Below, one piece after another: positions 53,601 through 62,185 of a stretch of DNA of 64,000 nt (positions are counted from its first letter, which is position 1; each line of letters opens with the position of its first letter). Where the stretch lies: NCBI RefSeq assembly GCF_026191915.1, contig NZ_JAIMBY010000003.1, positions 186,001 to 250,000 of the forward strand, in the 5' to 3' direction. The notes beneath the pieces are model-generated. The model did not search any database. It was not told the origin of the DNA and was given only the letters and a program-made list of their open reading frames with translations. Both the position numbers and the translations under genes were made by a program. This stretch comes from Acidiphilium sp. PA. Its GTDB lineage: Bacteria > Pseudomonadota > Alphaproteobacteria > Acetobacterales > Acetobacteraceae.

Positions 53601-54121
53601 ATCGGCCGCATGCCGCGCCCGCCGCCGCCCCAGGAGGCTTTGAGCATGACCGGGTAACCGATCTCGGCCGCGATCGCATGGGTCGCCGTATCGTCATCGC
53701 TCAACGGCGGACTCGCGGGCATCACCGGCACGCCGACCGAAACGGCCAGGTTGCGCGCAGCGACCTTGTTGCCCAGCGTCCGCATGGTCGCGGGCAGCGG
53801 GCCGATGAAGACGATGCCCGCATCCGCACAGGCCTCCGCGAAGTCGGGATTTTCCGACAGGAACCCATAACCCGGATGGATCGCATCCACCCGCGCCTCG
53901 ACCGCAACGCGCAAAACTTCCTCGATCGATAAATATGCCTCGATCGGGCCCATCCCTTTGCCGATCAGATAAGCCTCGTCGGCCTTGAAGCGATGAAGTG
54001 ACAGTTTATCCTGCTCGGCGTAGACGCCGATTGTCCGAATCCCCAATTCGGCTGCCGCCCGGAATACGCGAATGGCGATTTCGGACCGATTCGCCACCAA
54101 CAGCCGACTGAATTTTTTCAA
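50678..54121 (-). CDS. pyc: Pyruvate carboxylase
   Basis: A 1147-residue biotin enzyme that carboxylates pyruvate to oxaloacetate and replenishes the TCA cycle. Domains: biotin carboxylase (1-460, LLVANRSEIAIR, SWGGGGRGMR), carboxyltransferase (about 530-850, VLITDTTMRDAHQSLLATRM, SLECWGGATFDVAM), allosteric linker, and biotin carrier with EAMKMQ (K1113). The start codon is TTG at 54121, six bases after GGAGCG; no ATG precedes the conserved N-terminus. A Ser replaces the usual Gly in ANRGEIA. It is monocistronic and convergent with folE. Confidence 0.97.
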   Translation of the reverse strand: MKKFSRLLVANRSEIAIRVFRAAAELGIRTIGVYAEQDKLSLHRFKADEAYLIGKGMGPIEAYLSIEEVLRVAVEARVDAIHPGYGFLSENPDFAEACADAGIVFIGPLPATMRTLGNKVAARNLAVSVGVPVMPASPPLSDDDTATHAIAAEIGYPVMLKASWGGGGRGMRPIAAAATLIDELNTARREANAAFGNDEVYIEKLVQRARHVEVQLLGDAHGNLVHLFERDCTIQRRHQKVVERAPAPYLDAATRAALCEAALAIGRATDYRNAGTVEFLLDRDTNKFYFIEVNPRIQVEHTVTEMVTGIDIVKAQIKVAEGGHIGDVGETGVPPQADIVLDGHALQCRITTENPENNFIPDYGRISAYRGAFGFGIRLDGGTAYSGAVVTRFYDALLEKVTAWAPSPGEATARMLRALREYRIRGVTTNLPFLEALLTHPAFQAGDYTTRFIDTTPELFTLPKRRDRATRLLRYVADVTVNGHPDVKGKRKPLASARTPDAPRIAGKPADGTKQLLDQLGPVGFAAWMRQQSRVLITDTTMRDAHQSLLATRMRSYDIIAAAPAYAVGLPGLFSLECWGGATFDVAMRFLTESPWERLAAIRAAAPNILLQMLLRGANGVGYTNYPDNIVRFFVQRAAANGIDLFRIFDCLNWVENMRVAIDAVLETGKLAEGAICYTGDILDPTRSKYSLNYYVDLAKQLEAAGCHILAIKDMAGVLKPSAAGVLVRALKDAVGLPIHLHTHDTSGISGATVLAAVEAGVDAVDAAMDPMSGLTSQPCLGSLVEAWRHTYRDTGLDPDVIRDLSFYWEAVRAQYAAFESDLQSGASEVYLHEMPGGQFTNLREQAGSLGLAERWHEISRTYRDVNMMFGDIVKVTPSSKVVGDMALMMVSQGLTVGDVLDPAKEIAFPASAVEMLRGDLGQPPGGWPGLLQAKALRDEEPYIVRPGSLLPMADLEALRATATEQCAGPVDDDGLAAYVMYPQVYTGYCAARRTYGPVGVLPTPVYFYGMQPGDEIAIEMEAGKTLILRLQTMSETDEDGNVRVFFELNGQPRVVVVPNRAVKPTRAARRKADDGKDGEIGAPMPGTVASIMVREGQSVSQGDALVAIEAMKMQTRIAAPRDGSVRALHVKPGEAVEAKDLLVEMA

Positions 54122-54541
54122 GTTTCGCTCCGATCCGTTTTGGCTACGCGCCGAGCCGCTGGGGCAAGCTATGGTGACATAAACTTGCTGGCAAGCGAAT
54201 TGTGCGGCGCGACAAAACGCGGCCTATTGGATGCGCGGCATGGCTCCCTGGCCACCACCAAAGGCGGTGCGCGCGATCGGTACGGTTGGTGGCGTGGGCC
54301 TCGCCCTGCCATCGATCATCAGGGCGAGGGGCAGCGCGAGCGGCTTGGTGCTGCCGGGTGGTTACAGCGTATCCACGCTCCGACCTTGATGCGCGCCGGA
54401 GGATCGTGAGCCCGTGGCGTCTTCGGTGCGCATGCAAATGAGATCGGTCAGCGCGACGAACACGCTGCCGATGGCATGGTGGTTGGTCGCGCTATTGAAG
54501 CAGCGGAGGCCAGTCTTTTCAGTAGACGATAGACGTCGTTT
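54122..54541. other. Intergenic region without a supported gene
   Basis: 420 bases between pyc (reading left) and the 3' end of accC (also reading left). Short open frames of 89-97 codons occur on both strands, but their translations are Arg/Pro/His-rich, have no recognisable domain and lack good ribosome sites, so I leave them out. The pyc promoter should lie near 54125-54200. The rest could be decayed DNA; I cannot identify its origin. Confidence 0.4.
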
Positions 54542-55888
54542 TTATGCCTTGTTCGCCGCGACGAACTGTTCCAGCCAGTGGATGCTATAGTCCCCACTCT
54601 GAAACTCCGCGTTCGCCAGAATCCGCAAATGCAACGGAATCGTAGTCTTGATTCCCGCGATTGCGAATTCTTCCAGTGCGCGGCGCATACGGGCGATCGC
54701 TTCGGGGCGGCTGCGGCCGTGAACGATCAGTTTGGCAACCAGGCTGTCGTAGTGCGAGGGCACGCGATAGCCGGCGTAGAGCGCCGAATCGAGCCTTACG
54801 CCAAGGCCGCCGGGCGCGTGGAACATGGTGACGGTGCCGGGCGACGGCGCGAAGGTTTCGGGATCTTCGGCGGTGATCCGGCATTCGATCGCGTGACCGG
54901 ACACTGTCACGCCGGACTGGTCGTAGCCGAGCGGTTCGCCAAACGCGATGCGGATTTGTTCGCGCACCAGATCGACGCCGGTGACCATTTCCGTCACCGG
55001 ATGCTCAACCTGCAGGCGGGTATTCATTTCGATGAAGGCGAACTGGCCGTCCTGATACAGGAATTCGAGCGTGCCGGCGTTGCGGTAGCCGAATTTTTCG
55101 AGCGCCTGGGTGGCAATGGCGCCGAGCGCGGTGCGCTCGGCGGCGGTGATGCCGGGTGAGCCGGCTTCTTCGAGCAATTTTTGATGGCGGCGCTGCAGCG
55201 AACAGTCACGCTCGCCGAAATGCAGGACCTTGCCATAATTATCGCCCAGCACCTGCAATTCGATATGGCGCGGCCGGTCGAGGTATTTTTCGATATACAC
55301 CGAGTTGTTGCCAAACGCGGCGGCGGCCTCGGCGCGCGCGGTCGAAAACGCCTCGGCCACTTCATCGAGCGTATGCGCCACTTTCATACCGCGCCCACCG
55401 CCGCCGGCCGCCGCCTTGACCAGCACGGGGCAGCCGATCCGGCGGGCAACCTCGATCGCCGCCTCGACATCCGGCACTTCGCCGTCCGACCCGGGCACCA
55501 GCGGTACGCCAAGCTCGGCCATCGTGGTCTTGGCGGTTATCTTATCACCCATCATGCGGATGTGGGTGGGACTGGGTCCGATGAAGGTGAGACCGTGGGC
55601 TTCCACCATTTCGGCAAAATCGGCGTTTTCTGAAAGGAAGCCATACCCAGGGTGGATCGCCTCGGCGCCGGTGATCAGCGCGGCGGAGAGCAGGGCCGGC
55701 ATATTGAGATAAGAATCGCGCGCGAGCGGCGGGCCGATGCACAGGCTTTCGTCGGCGAGGCGTACATGCATCGCATCGGCATCGGCGGTCGAGTGCACGG
55801 CCACTGTAGCGATGCCCATTTCGCGGCAGGCACGCTGGACGCGGAGCGCGATTTCGCCGCGGTTGGCAATCAGGATTTTGCTGAACAT
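54542..55888 (-). CDS. accC: Acetyl-CoA carboxylase, biotin carboxylase subunit
   Basis: 448 residues from the ATG at 55888, which overlaps the accB stop by one base (TAATG). It carboxylates the biotin on AccB using ATP and bicarbonate, the first half of the malonyl-CoA forming reaction. [20 protein letters not shown], the glycine loop [14 protein letters not shown] and [18 protein letters not shown] are standard. The frame continues upstream through accB in another register and is ignored there. Operon: aroQ-accB-accC. Confidence 0.97.
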   Translation of the reverse strand: MFSKILIANRGEIALRVQRACREMGIATVAVHSTADADAMHVRLADESLCIGPPLARDSYLNMPALLSAALITGAEAIHPGYGFLSENADFAEMVEAHGLTFIGPSPTHIRMMGDKITAKTTMAELGVPLVPGSDGEVPDVEAAIEVARRIGCPVLVKAAAGGGGRGMKVAHTLDEVAEAFSTARAEAAAAFGNNSVYIEKYLDRPRHIELQVLGDNYGKVLHFGERDCSLQRRHQKLLEEAGSPGITAAERTALGAIATQALEKFGYRNAGTLEFLYQDGQFAFIEMNTRLQVEHPVTEMVTGVDLVREQIRIAFGEPLGYDQSGVTVSGHAIECRITAEDPETFAPSPGTVTMFHAPGGLGVRLDSALYAGYRVPSHYDSLVAKLIVHGRSRPEAIARMRRALEEFAIAGIKTTIPLHLRILANAEFQSGDYSIHWLEQFVAANKA

Positions 55889-56343
55889 TACTCGATGATC
55901 ACCAGCGGTTCGTCGTATTCGACCGGCTGGCCGCCGGTGACCAGAATTTGCTTCACGGTGCCGGCACGCGGCGCCTTGATCTGGTTGAAGGTTTTCATCG
56001 CCTCGATCAGCAGCAGCGTCTGACCGGCCTCGACACTGGCGCCAACCGTGATGAACGGGGCGGCACTCGGCTCGGGGGCAAGGTAAGCGACGCCGACCAT
56101 CGGCGATTTCACCGCACCAGGGTGCACGCCCATATCCTGCGCCGCCGCGACCTGCGGTGCGGGTGCGGGGACAGGGGTCGTCGGCGCCGTCATCATCGGT
56201 TGCATCATCGCTGATGGTTGGGCCACCGCGCGGGCGAGGCGCAGCCGCCGGTCGCCCTCTTCCAGTTCGATCTCGCCGAGACCGCTCTCGTTCAACAAGG
56301 CTGCCAACTGGCGCAGCGCTTCGGGGTCGAAGGATAAACTCAT
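55888..56343 (-). CDS. accB: Acetyl-CoA carboxylase, biotin carboxyl carrier protein
   Basis: 151 residues. An N-terminal helical part ([20 protein letters not shown]), a Pro/Ala/Met-rich linker (43-70) and the biotinyl domain with [14 protein letters not shown], in which K117 is the biotin site. It shuttles carboxybiotin between AccC and AccDA. Its start overlaps the aroQ stop (ATGA) and its stop overlaps the accC start, so the three genes are translationally coupled. Confidence 0.96.
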   Translation of the reverse strand: MSLSFDPEALRQLAALLNESGLGEIELEEGDRRLRLARAVAQPSAMMQPMMTAPTTPVPAPAPQVAAAQDMGVHPGAVKSPMVGVAYLAPEPSAAPFITVGASVEAGQTLLLIEAMKTFNQIKAPRAGTVKQILVTGGQPVEYDEPLVIIE

Positions 56344-56789
56344 GCTTCCTGCTCCACAATGTCGGCAATCGCCTGCAAGGCCAGCCGGTAGCCAGTGAAC
56401 CCAAGCCCGCAGATCACGCCGCGCGCTGCCATCGATATATAGGAATGGTGGCGAAATGCCTCGCGCGTGAAAATATTAGACAGATGAACCTCGATTATCG
56501 GCAGATCGACCGCGTGGAGCGCGTCCATCAGCGCGACCGAAGTATGCGAATAGCCCGCGGGATTGATAATGATGCCGGCGGCCCGGCCGCGGCATTCCTG
56601 GACCCAGGTAATCAACTCGCCCTCGCCGTTGGTCTGGCGGAAATCGATGGCAAGGCCCAACGGCTCGGCCGCCTCGGCACACACCGCCTCCAGATCGTCG
56701 AGCGTCTGGATGCCGTAGATTTCCGGCTCGCGTAGGCCGAGCAGATTGAGGTTAGGGCCGTTGAGCACGGCAATCAGGGGTTCCGCCAT
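56340..56789 (-). CDS. aroQ: 3-dehydroquinate dehydratase, type II
   Basis: A 149-residue dodecameric enzyme of the shikimate pathway that dehydrates 3-dehydroquinate. [17 protein letters not shown] (10-26) contains the active-site Tyr-bearing loop, [16 protein letters not shown] and [20 protein letters not shown] give the substrate-binding Asn, His and Arg. Placement upstream of accB-accC is common in proteobacteria. The dispersed AT-rich repeat lies upstream of its promoter region. Confidence 0.96.
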   Translation of the reverse strand: MAEPLIAVLNGPNLNLLGLREPEIYGIQTLDDLEAVCAEAAEPLGLAIDFRQTNGEGELITWVQECRGRAAGIIINPAGYSHTSVALMDALHAVDLPIIEVHLSNIFTREAFRHHSYISMAARGVICGLGFTGYRLALQAIADIVEQEA

Positions 56790-56869
56790 CCGCCGCGCCT
56801 AGCACAAGGCGATGGGTCGGCCAACTGTGCCGGGCTGGCGGACGAACAGGCAGGGGACAGCAGAGGAGG

Positions 56870-57004
56870 TCTCTTCTTCTTTGTGAACAAAAAAGAAGCA
56901 AAAAAACTTTCTTAATTCTGGCCCGTGCCCGCGACAACACCCGTACCCCAGATCAAATAAAGTTTTTTGCTTCTTTTTTTCAAAAAAGAAGCGCTTCCTT
57001 CCTT
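56870..57004. repeat. Dispersed AT-rich hairpin repeat, two-arm copy between aroQ and epmB
   Basis: The left arm (about 56873-56912) and right arm (56959-57002) are inverted copies separated by a GC-rich spacer. The right arm contains GCTTC, a T-run, an A-run and GAAGC, followed by GCGCTTCCTTCC, the same order (in reverse orientation) as at 8079-8120 and matching 50624-50671. It lies just downstream of the epmB stop and may end that transcript. Confidence 0.8.
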
Positions 57005-57011
57005 ACACCCC

Positions 57012-57959
57012 TCAGCCCAACACGGTCTTCCCGCCCGCCGCATCGAGGATGTAATGCGGCAGAGCGGTGCCCGAAACCGTGCCGCGCAGCGCGGCGAGCA
57101 GGGCGCGGCCTTCGGCGATCGGCACGTGAAACCGGGCGGTGCCGGGTGCGGGGTCGAGCTGGTGGAGGTAGTAGGGTTTCACCCGGCAGGACAGCATGGT
57201 TTCGAACAGATCGCGTAGCGCGGCCTCGGAATCATTGACGCCGCGCAGCAGCACGGATTGGCCGAGGACCGGTATGCCGCCGTAGCGCAGGCGGGCCAGT
57301 GCGTCCCGCGCGGCAGCGGTGAATTCGCTGGCGTGGTTGGCGTGCAGCACGATGAACAGCGGCGTCTCGGTATCGAGGGTCTCGACCAGGGCGCCGGTAA
57401 TGCGTTCCGGCGCGGCCACCGGCACGCGGGTGTGAATGCGCAGGCGCTTGACATGCCTGATAGCGGAGAGGCGGGTAAGGATGTCATCGAGCCGTCGTTG
57501 CGACAGGATCAGCGGATCGCCGCCGGTCAGGATGATCTCGGCGATGGCCGGATGACCCGCGATCCAGCCGATCGCGGCATCGAGTTCGGTGTCGTTCAGG
57601 ACACCGCCGTCCGGCCCGACATGCTCGCGCCGAAAGCAGAAGCGGCAATAGACCGGGCACGCCAGGGTTGGTTTCAACAGCGCGCGGTCGGGGTAGCGGT
57701 GGACGATGCCCTTGATCGGCGAGAGCGCATCATCGCCGATCGGATCAGCGCTTTCATGGGCGGCCCGCGTCAGTTCTGCCGGATCGGGGATGAATTGCAG
57801 GCCGATCGGGTCGGTGCGAGCGGTGATCAGCGCGGCCATGCCGGGTGGGATTGCCGTGGCGTAACGCGCGGCGACGGCGGTGAGCGCTGCCCGCGCGGCC
57901 GGCGGGACGAGGCCGGCCGCGATCAGGTCTTCGGGGGTGCGGAGTGTGCGCAAACTCAT
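57012..57959 (-). CDS. epmB: EF-P (R)-beta-lysylation protein EpmB, lysine 2,3-aminomutase-like
   Basis: A 315-residue radical SAM enzyme. The cluster cysteines are in CPVYCRFCFRREHVG (C101, C105, C108), followed by EIILTGGDPLILSQRRLDD and the PLP-region patterns of lysine aminomutases; the short length without the C-terminal oligomerisation extension is typical of EpmB. It isomerises lysine to (R)-beta-lysine, which EpmA attaches to elongation factor P. Only 23 bases separate it from the divergent epmA, so the two share a promoter region. Confidence 0.93.
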   Translation of the reverse strand: MSLRTLRTPEDLIAAGLVPPAARAALTAVAARYATAIPPGMAALITARTDPIGLQFIPDPAELTRAAHESADPIGDDALSPIKGIVHRYPDRALLKPTLACPVYCRFCFRREHVGPDGGVLNDTELDAAIGWIAGHPAIAEIILTGGDPLILSQRRLDDILTRLSAIRHVKRLRIHTRVPVAAPERITGALVETLDTETPLFIVLHANHASEFTAAARDALARLRYGGIPVLGQSVLLRGVNDSEAALRDLFETMLSCRVKPYYLHQLDPAPGTARFHVPIAEGRALLAALRGTVSGTALPHYILDAAGGKTVLG

Positions 57960-57982
57960 GCTGCGGTGCTATCCGCTGATGC

Positions 57983-58987
57983 ATGACCGCACAAGACACG
58001 CCTTCACGCCCCTGGCATCCCGAACGATTGGCCGCCCGCCTGCCCTATTTGCGCCGGCGCGCGGGGCTAACCCAGGCAACGCGGGCTTTTTTCGCCGCGC
58101 GCGGCTATCTGGAGGTCGAAACGCCTTACGCGGTGCCAGCACCGGGCGAAGAGGTGCATCTCGCCGCGTTCGCGACCGCACGCAGCGCGCCGGATGGGTC
58201 GGTCGAGCCATTATGGCTGCACACCAGCCCGGAATTTGCGATGAAGAAGCTGCTGGCCGGCGGGGCGGGGCGGATTTTCCAACTGGCGCGAGTCTGGCGC
58301 AATGGTGAGGGTTCGGCAACCCACGCGCCGGAATTCACCATGCTGGAATGGTATCGGCCCGACGCTTCGATGTCTGAGCTGATCGCCGAGACGATTGCGT
58401 TTCTGCGCGCGGTGCTGCCGCCGGTGGTGACCTGCCGGGGCGTGACGACGCTGCTCGATCGGGTCGAGGTGATCAGCGTCGCTGCGGCGTTCGAGCGTCA
58501 CCTCGGCATCGACGTGCTGGCGAGTGTGAGCGATGCGGATCGTCTGGCGGCGGACGCGCGCACGCCGCGCCGGCCTGGCGAGACCTGGGAGGATCTGTTC
58601 TTTCGGCTGATGCTTGCCCATATCGAGCCGAAACTCGGGCGCGATATGCCGAGCGTGTTGACCGGCTGGCCGGCGCCGCTGGCGGCCCTGGCGCGACGCG
58701 ACCCCGCCGATGCCCGGGTGGCCGAACGGTTCGAGCTTTATGTGTGCGGCATCGAACTCGCCAATGCCTTCGTCGAGTTGACCGATGCGGATGAGCAGCG
58801 GGCCCGGTTCGAGCATGACCGTGCGCGGCGTCATGCCATCAACGCCACGGTGGACTGGCCGCTTGACGAAGAGGTGCTGGACGCCGTGGCAATGCTGCCA
58901 CCCTGTGCCGGCATTGCGCTCGGCTTCGATCGGCTGGCGATGATCGCGACCGGCGCTGCGCGGATCACGGAGGTGTTATGGTTGTGA
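57983..58987 (+). CDS. epmA: Elongation factor P--(R)-beta-lysine ligase EpmA
   Basis: 334 residues, a class II lysyl-tRNA-synthetase catalytic core without the anticodon-binding domain. Motif 2 is FQLARVWRNGEGSATHAPEFTMLEWY-like (about 95-120) and motif 3 is GIALGFDRLAM near the C-terminus. It activates beta-lysine and transfers it to a conserved Lys of EF-P, helping ribosomes through polyproline stretches. The partner epmB is divergent; efp is not in the window. Confidence 0.94.
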   Translation: MTAQDTPSRPWHPERLAARLPYLRRRAGLTQATRAFFAARGYLEVETPYAVPAPGEEVHLAAFATARSAPDGSVEPLWLHTSPEFAMKKLLAGGAGRIFQLARVWRNGEGSATHAPEFTMLEWYRPDASMSELIAETIAFLRAVLPPVVTCRGVTTLLDRVEVISVAAAFERHLGIDVLASVSDADRLAADARTPRRPGETWEDLFFRLMLAHIEPKLGRDMPSVLTGWPAPLAALARRDPADARVAERFELYVCGIELANAFVELTDADEQRARFEHDRARRHAINATVDWPLDEEVLDAVAMLPPCAGIALGFDRLAMIATGAARITEVLWL

Positions 58988-59064
58988 AATTCTTCCGAAA
59001 CACTGGGGTTACACCAGATCAATACCATATCACATAAATAGAATTCATCCTGATGGAGCGCACG

Positions 59065-59436
59065 ATGCGTAAGCTGATCCTGGCTGCCCCGCTCGCGGCT
59101 ATTTCATTGGCCGGCTGCGCGGTTGGCCCGAGCCTTGCCGAACAGATGTCTGGCTATGTTGGTCGCCCGGAGTCGGTGCTGGTTGCCCAGCTTGGCGTGC
59201 CGGATCGACGAATTCATGTCGGAGGTGTCACGTACTTCGCTTACGTCCACAAATCCTTCCATTACGAGTCAGGCTCATTCGGCTATGGCGGCTTTGGTGG
59301 ATTTTACGGACCGTTTTATGGGCCATTCTACGGCGGCAGCTTTCCGGCTGAGGCCTACACGAGCGAATGTACCACGACTTTTGCGTTAAAAAATAAAATT
59401 GTCCAATCGTTCGCCCTGCGGGGCAACGATTGCTGA
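59065..59436 (+). CDS. Small glycine/tyrosine-rich lipoprotein
   Basis: 123 residues from the ATG at 59065 with GGAG upstream (ATG at 59053 also possible). The signal MRKLILAAPLAAISLAGC has the lipobox SLAGC. The mature protein includes MSGYVGRPESVLVAQLGVP, typical of small outer-membrane SmpA/OmlA-like folds, then a Gly/Phe/Tyr-rich stretch (GYGGFGGFYGPFYGPFYG) and two cysteines in the last 25 residues. Function unknown. It lies in a locally AT-richer region and ends in a GC-rich hairpin. Confidence 0.75.
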   Translation: MRKLILAAPLAAISLAGCAVGPSLAEQMSGYVGRPESVLVAQLGVPDRRIHVGGVTYFAYVHKSFHYESGSFGYGGFGGFYGPFYGPFYGGSFPAEAYTSECTTTFALKNKIVQSFALRGNDC

Positions 59437-59443
59437 AAATGCG

Positions 59444-59471
59444 CGCGCCGGGTGTTTCGGCACCCGGCGCG
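59444..59471 (+). terminator. Strong GC hairpin after the small lipoprotein gene
   Basis: An 11-bp perfect stem, CGCGCCGGGTG (59444-59454) with CACCCGGCGCG (59461-59471), encloses a TTTCGG loop eight bases after the stop codon. No T-run follows, so termination may not be fully intrinsic. Confidence 0.55.
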
Positions 59472-59515
59472 TGATTGCGTTCGTCACTTCACTGTGCGAA
59501 CCAGCGGTCCGTGAT

Positions 59516-59590
59516 TCAAATAACCCCCAGCAGCCATAAAATAAGCAGAACAATAATAACTGTACCTAAGCCGCCACCCCAATAGAACAT
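59516..59590 (-). CDS. 24-residue hydrophobic membrane peptide
   Basis: A 24-codon frame from ATG (59590) to TGA (59516) preceded by a strong AAAGGAGA ribosome site at proper spacing. It starts MFYWGGGLG, then a single hydrophobic helix (TVIIVLLILWLLGVI) to the end. This resembles very small single-helix proteins of the lmo0937/DUF5670 type that are widespread and uncharacterised. The ribosome site, membrane-helix composition and AT-richer DNA argue for a true gene; it is too short to be found by ordinary length filters. Confidence 0.6.
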   Translation of the reverse strand: MFYWGGGLGTVIIVLLILWLLGVI

Positions 59591-59715
59591 CCGCACGTCT
59601 CCTTTTGTTTTGTTGCGATCGAATTCAACTATTTAAAATTCGACGCCGCAGTTTCCAGATGCGGTACATTGCTTTACCGTCATCATGGTTTGGGGTGCTG
59701 GGTATGCCCGGCCGG

Positions 59716-62061
59716 TCAGGCGGCGGTTTCGCCCATCAGGACCTGCTTCCGACCTGTCAACCAAGCGTGGAGCGCGGCGTCGCGCAGGGGCGGCGAAAAC
59801 AGGCTGCCTTGGCCGTGATCGAACCCGAGTTCGACGAGCGCCGCTTTCATCTGGTCGTTCTCCACGCCCTCGCCAGTGACATGCATGCCGAGGTCACGCG
59901 CCAGGTGCGTGATATTCCGAAGGATGCTTCCACGTCGACGATCACCCATGGCGTCGTGGATCAGTGAACGGTCTATTTTCAGCCAGTCGAACGGGATGTA
60001 GTAAAGAGTCGCGATCGACGAAAAACCGGAGCCGAAGTCATCGAGGCTCAGTCGGCACCCCTGCGCCTTGATACGATCGAGGGTCGCGACTGTTTCGGGC
60101 GTGATGTTTAGAATCGCGGTTTCGGTCAGTTCGAACACGATGCGATTGGCGGCGAGAGCGTTGCGCGCAAGACTGCTCGCTATTGTGTCAACCAGTTCGG
60201 CATCATGGACCTGTACGGCGGAGAGGTTGATTGCAACGGACACGTCATCCGGTAAGGTCGCTGCAAAGGCGCAGGCGATCGCGATGATGTGGCGGCCGAT
60301 TGGTATGATGGCGCCACTGTGTTCGGCTTCCGGGATGAAAAAATCAGGACGCAAAACGCCATAGGTCGGATGATCCCACCGCACCAGTGCTTCAACAGCG
60401 GTCAGGCGCCCGTCCGCGAGAGCCACGATCGGCTGGTACTCCAGATAGAAGGCGCGAAGGTCGAGGTCATTGTTCAGGGCGAATTTCAAATCGCGAGCCC
60501 GCTCAGCTTCGCTTTTCGATTCGGCGGCAAAGGCGCGATGCGTGCCGCGTCCTTCGGATTTCGCGCGATAGAGCGCCAGGTCGGCAGCGTGGTAGACGTC
60601 CACGGGATTCTGATCCGCGGTCGTAACCATGGCAATACCGACGCAGGCGCCGATCGTTAGATTAACCTCATCAATCCGGAACGGTTGAGCGAGGCGTTCG
60701 ACGATCCGGGCGGCGATGCCGTCGGCCACAGTTTGGTCGGTGTTTGGCAGGATGATCCCGAATTCGTCGCCACCGAGGCGGAACGGCCGGTCATGTTCGC
60801 GTACGCACCCCAGAATGCGCTGCACCACCGCCACTAGCAGGGCATCGCCGGTCTGATGGCCGAACCGGTCGTTAACCGACTTGAAATGATCAAGGTCGAT
60901 GCAGAGCAGTGCCGCCCCGGTGGCCGGGTTCGCGCACAGGCTGGCGAGGGCGGCATCGAAGCTCATCCGGTTGGCAAGGCCGGTCAGCTTGTCGTGGCGG
61001 GCGATGTGGTCGATCTGACGCTCTGCTTCGCGGATTGCGGTCACGTCGGACCCGACGCCGCGATAGCCGATGAATTGACCGTCCGCGCCGATGATCGGTT
61101 TGCCAGTGATCGACCAGCAACGATTTTCAGTGCCAAAACTCAGTTCGACCCTTTGCTCATGGAAAGGTTGGCGGCGGCCGACGTGGTCGATCAAGGTCGC
61201 GACAACGCCATCGTTGGTCTGGTTGGCGCAGCGGGCACGATGGTCCGTAAGGAAGCGGATCACCGATGTGCCGGCGAGTTCGGTCTCGGTCGTGAAGGCG
61301 GCTTGGGCAAACCGCGCCGAGGGGCGCACGAGGTCGAGATTGGCGTCGGCTTCCCAGAGGAAGTCGCTCGTGCCTTCCTGGAAATCGCGCAGTAGCAGAC
61401 CGATCAATGCATTCTGGCGCTCAGCCTCGATGCGCTTGAGTTCGCGATCGATGGTGCTGGCGTTCACGGACAAAATCGAAGTGAAGGTCAGGAAGGCGTA
61501 GCTGAGCAGCCCGACCAGGCTGGGGATGGGCGGAGTCGCCGCATCGATCATGATCGCCAGGAACGCGCCGATTGTGATGGGGGTCCACAGTGCGAATGCG
61601 TAGAGGGCGGGTCCGGAAAATGCGGGCGCTGACATCAACGCGACTGCAAGGGCGTACAACGTGCTCGTCTGAACCAGGTTAGCGTCCTGCAACCCGAATA
61701 TGATGACAACCGACCAAAAGATACCGATCAGACCCGCTGTTACACAAAACAGGAACTGATAGCGTTTCAGGCGTTCGTGGCGGCGATGATCGCGCCACCA
61801 GGATGCCGAGACGGCGAACAAGCCGATGTAGGTGGCGAAGACGCCGATTAGACCGCCGCGGAGGGCGAACGCATCGTAGTGATCCCAAAAACTCCATGAA
61901 AGGGCCGCTGCGACAACAAAGCCGGTTAGGCCCATCCGTGGCGCCAGTGTTGCTCGCACCCCAAGTTGTGAGAGCTCGATCTGACGTCGAACGTCCTCCG
62001 AGATACCGTCGATATTTTTAGATGAACGGTGAGATTTTGCAATTAAATTCAGAATCTGCAT
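59716..62061 (-). CDS. Membrane PAS-GGDEF-EAL protein (cyclic-di-GMP turnover)
   Basis: 781 residues: an N-terminal region with about six transmembrane helices (45-200), a PAS/PAC domain (about 225-345, ending GYRGVGSDVTAIREAERQI), a GGDEF domain with an intact GGDEF motif (430-434), and an EAL domain with EAL intact (557-559) plus NLSAVQVHD, FELTETAIL, DDFGSGFSSIATL and GEGVEN. Both cyclase and phosphodiesterase activities are possible. It is divergent from a FeeM-like acyltransferase, with a shared 124-base AT-rich promoter region. Confidence 0.92.
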   Translation of the reverse strand: MQILNLIAKSHRSSKNIDGISEDVRRQIELSQLGVRATLAPRMGLTGFVVAAALSWSFWDHYDAFALRGGLIGVFATYIGLFAVSASWWRDHRRHERLKRYQFLFCVTAGLIGIFWSVVIIFGLQDANLVQTSTLYALAVALMSAPAFSGPALYAFALWTPITIGAFLAIMIDAATPPIPSLVGLLSYAFLTFTSILSVNASTIDRELKRIEAERQNALIGLLLRDFQEGTSDFLWEADANLDLVRPSARFAQAAFTTETELAGTSVIRFLTDHRARCANQTNDGVVATLIDHVGRRQPFHEQRVELSFGTENRCWSITGKPIIGADGQFIGYRGVGSDVTAIREAERQIDHIARHDKLTGLANRMSFDAALASLCANPATGAALLCIDLDHFKSVNDRFGHQTGDALLVAVVQRILGCVREHDRPFRLGGDEFGIILPNTDQTVADGIAARIVERLAQPFRIDEVNLTIGACVGIAMVTTADQNPVDVYHAADLALYRAKSEGRGTHRAFAAESKSEAERARDLKFALNNDLDLRAFYLEYQPIVALADGRLTAVEALVRWDHPTYGVLRPDFFIPEAEHSGAIIPIGRHIIAIACAFAATLPDDVSVAINLSAVQVHDAELVDTIASSLARNALAANRIVFELTETAILNITPETVATLDRIKAQGCRLSLDDFGSGFSSIATLYYIPFDWLKIDRSLIHDAMGDRRRGSILRNITHLARDLGMHVTGEGVENDQMKAALVELGFDHGQGSLFSPPLRDAALHAWLTGRKQVLMGETAA

Positions 62062-62185
62062 CGACTATTGTATCTAGTGCCCCTCATGTTAGACAGATTG
62101 TAAGTTAAGATACGCTTAATTTATTCCAAACAATCCGGTTCCGGCTATCATTGCCCGCTCATACAATTAGCAGTGGTAAGCAAAG

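Noticed and set aside
54140-54437. Two opposing frames of about 90 codons between pyc and accC
   Set aside because: No recognisable domain, no ribosome site and Arg/Pro/His-rich translation. A transposase remnant was considered, but no family motif could be named.
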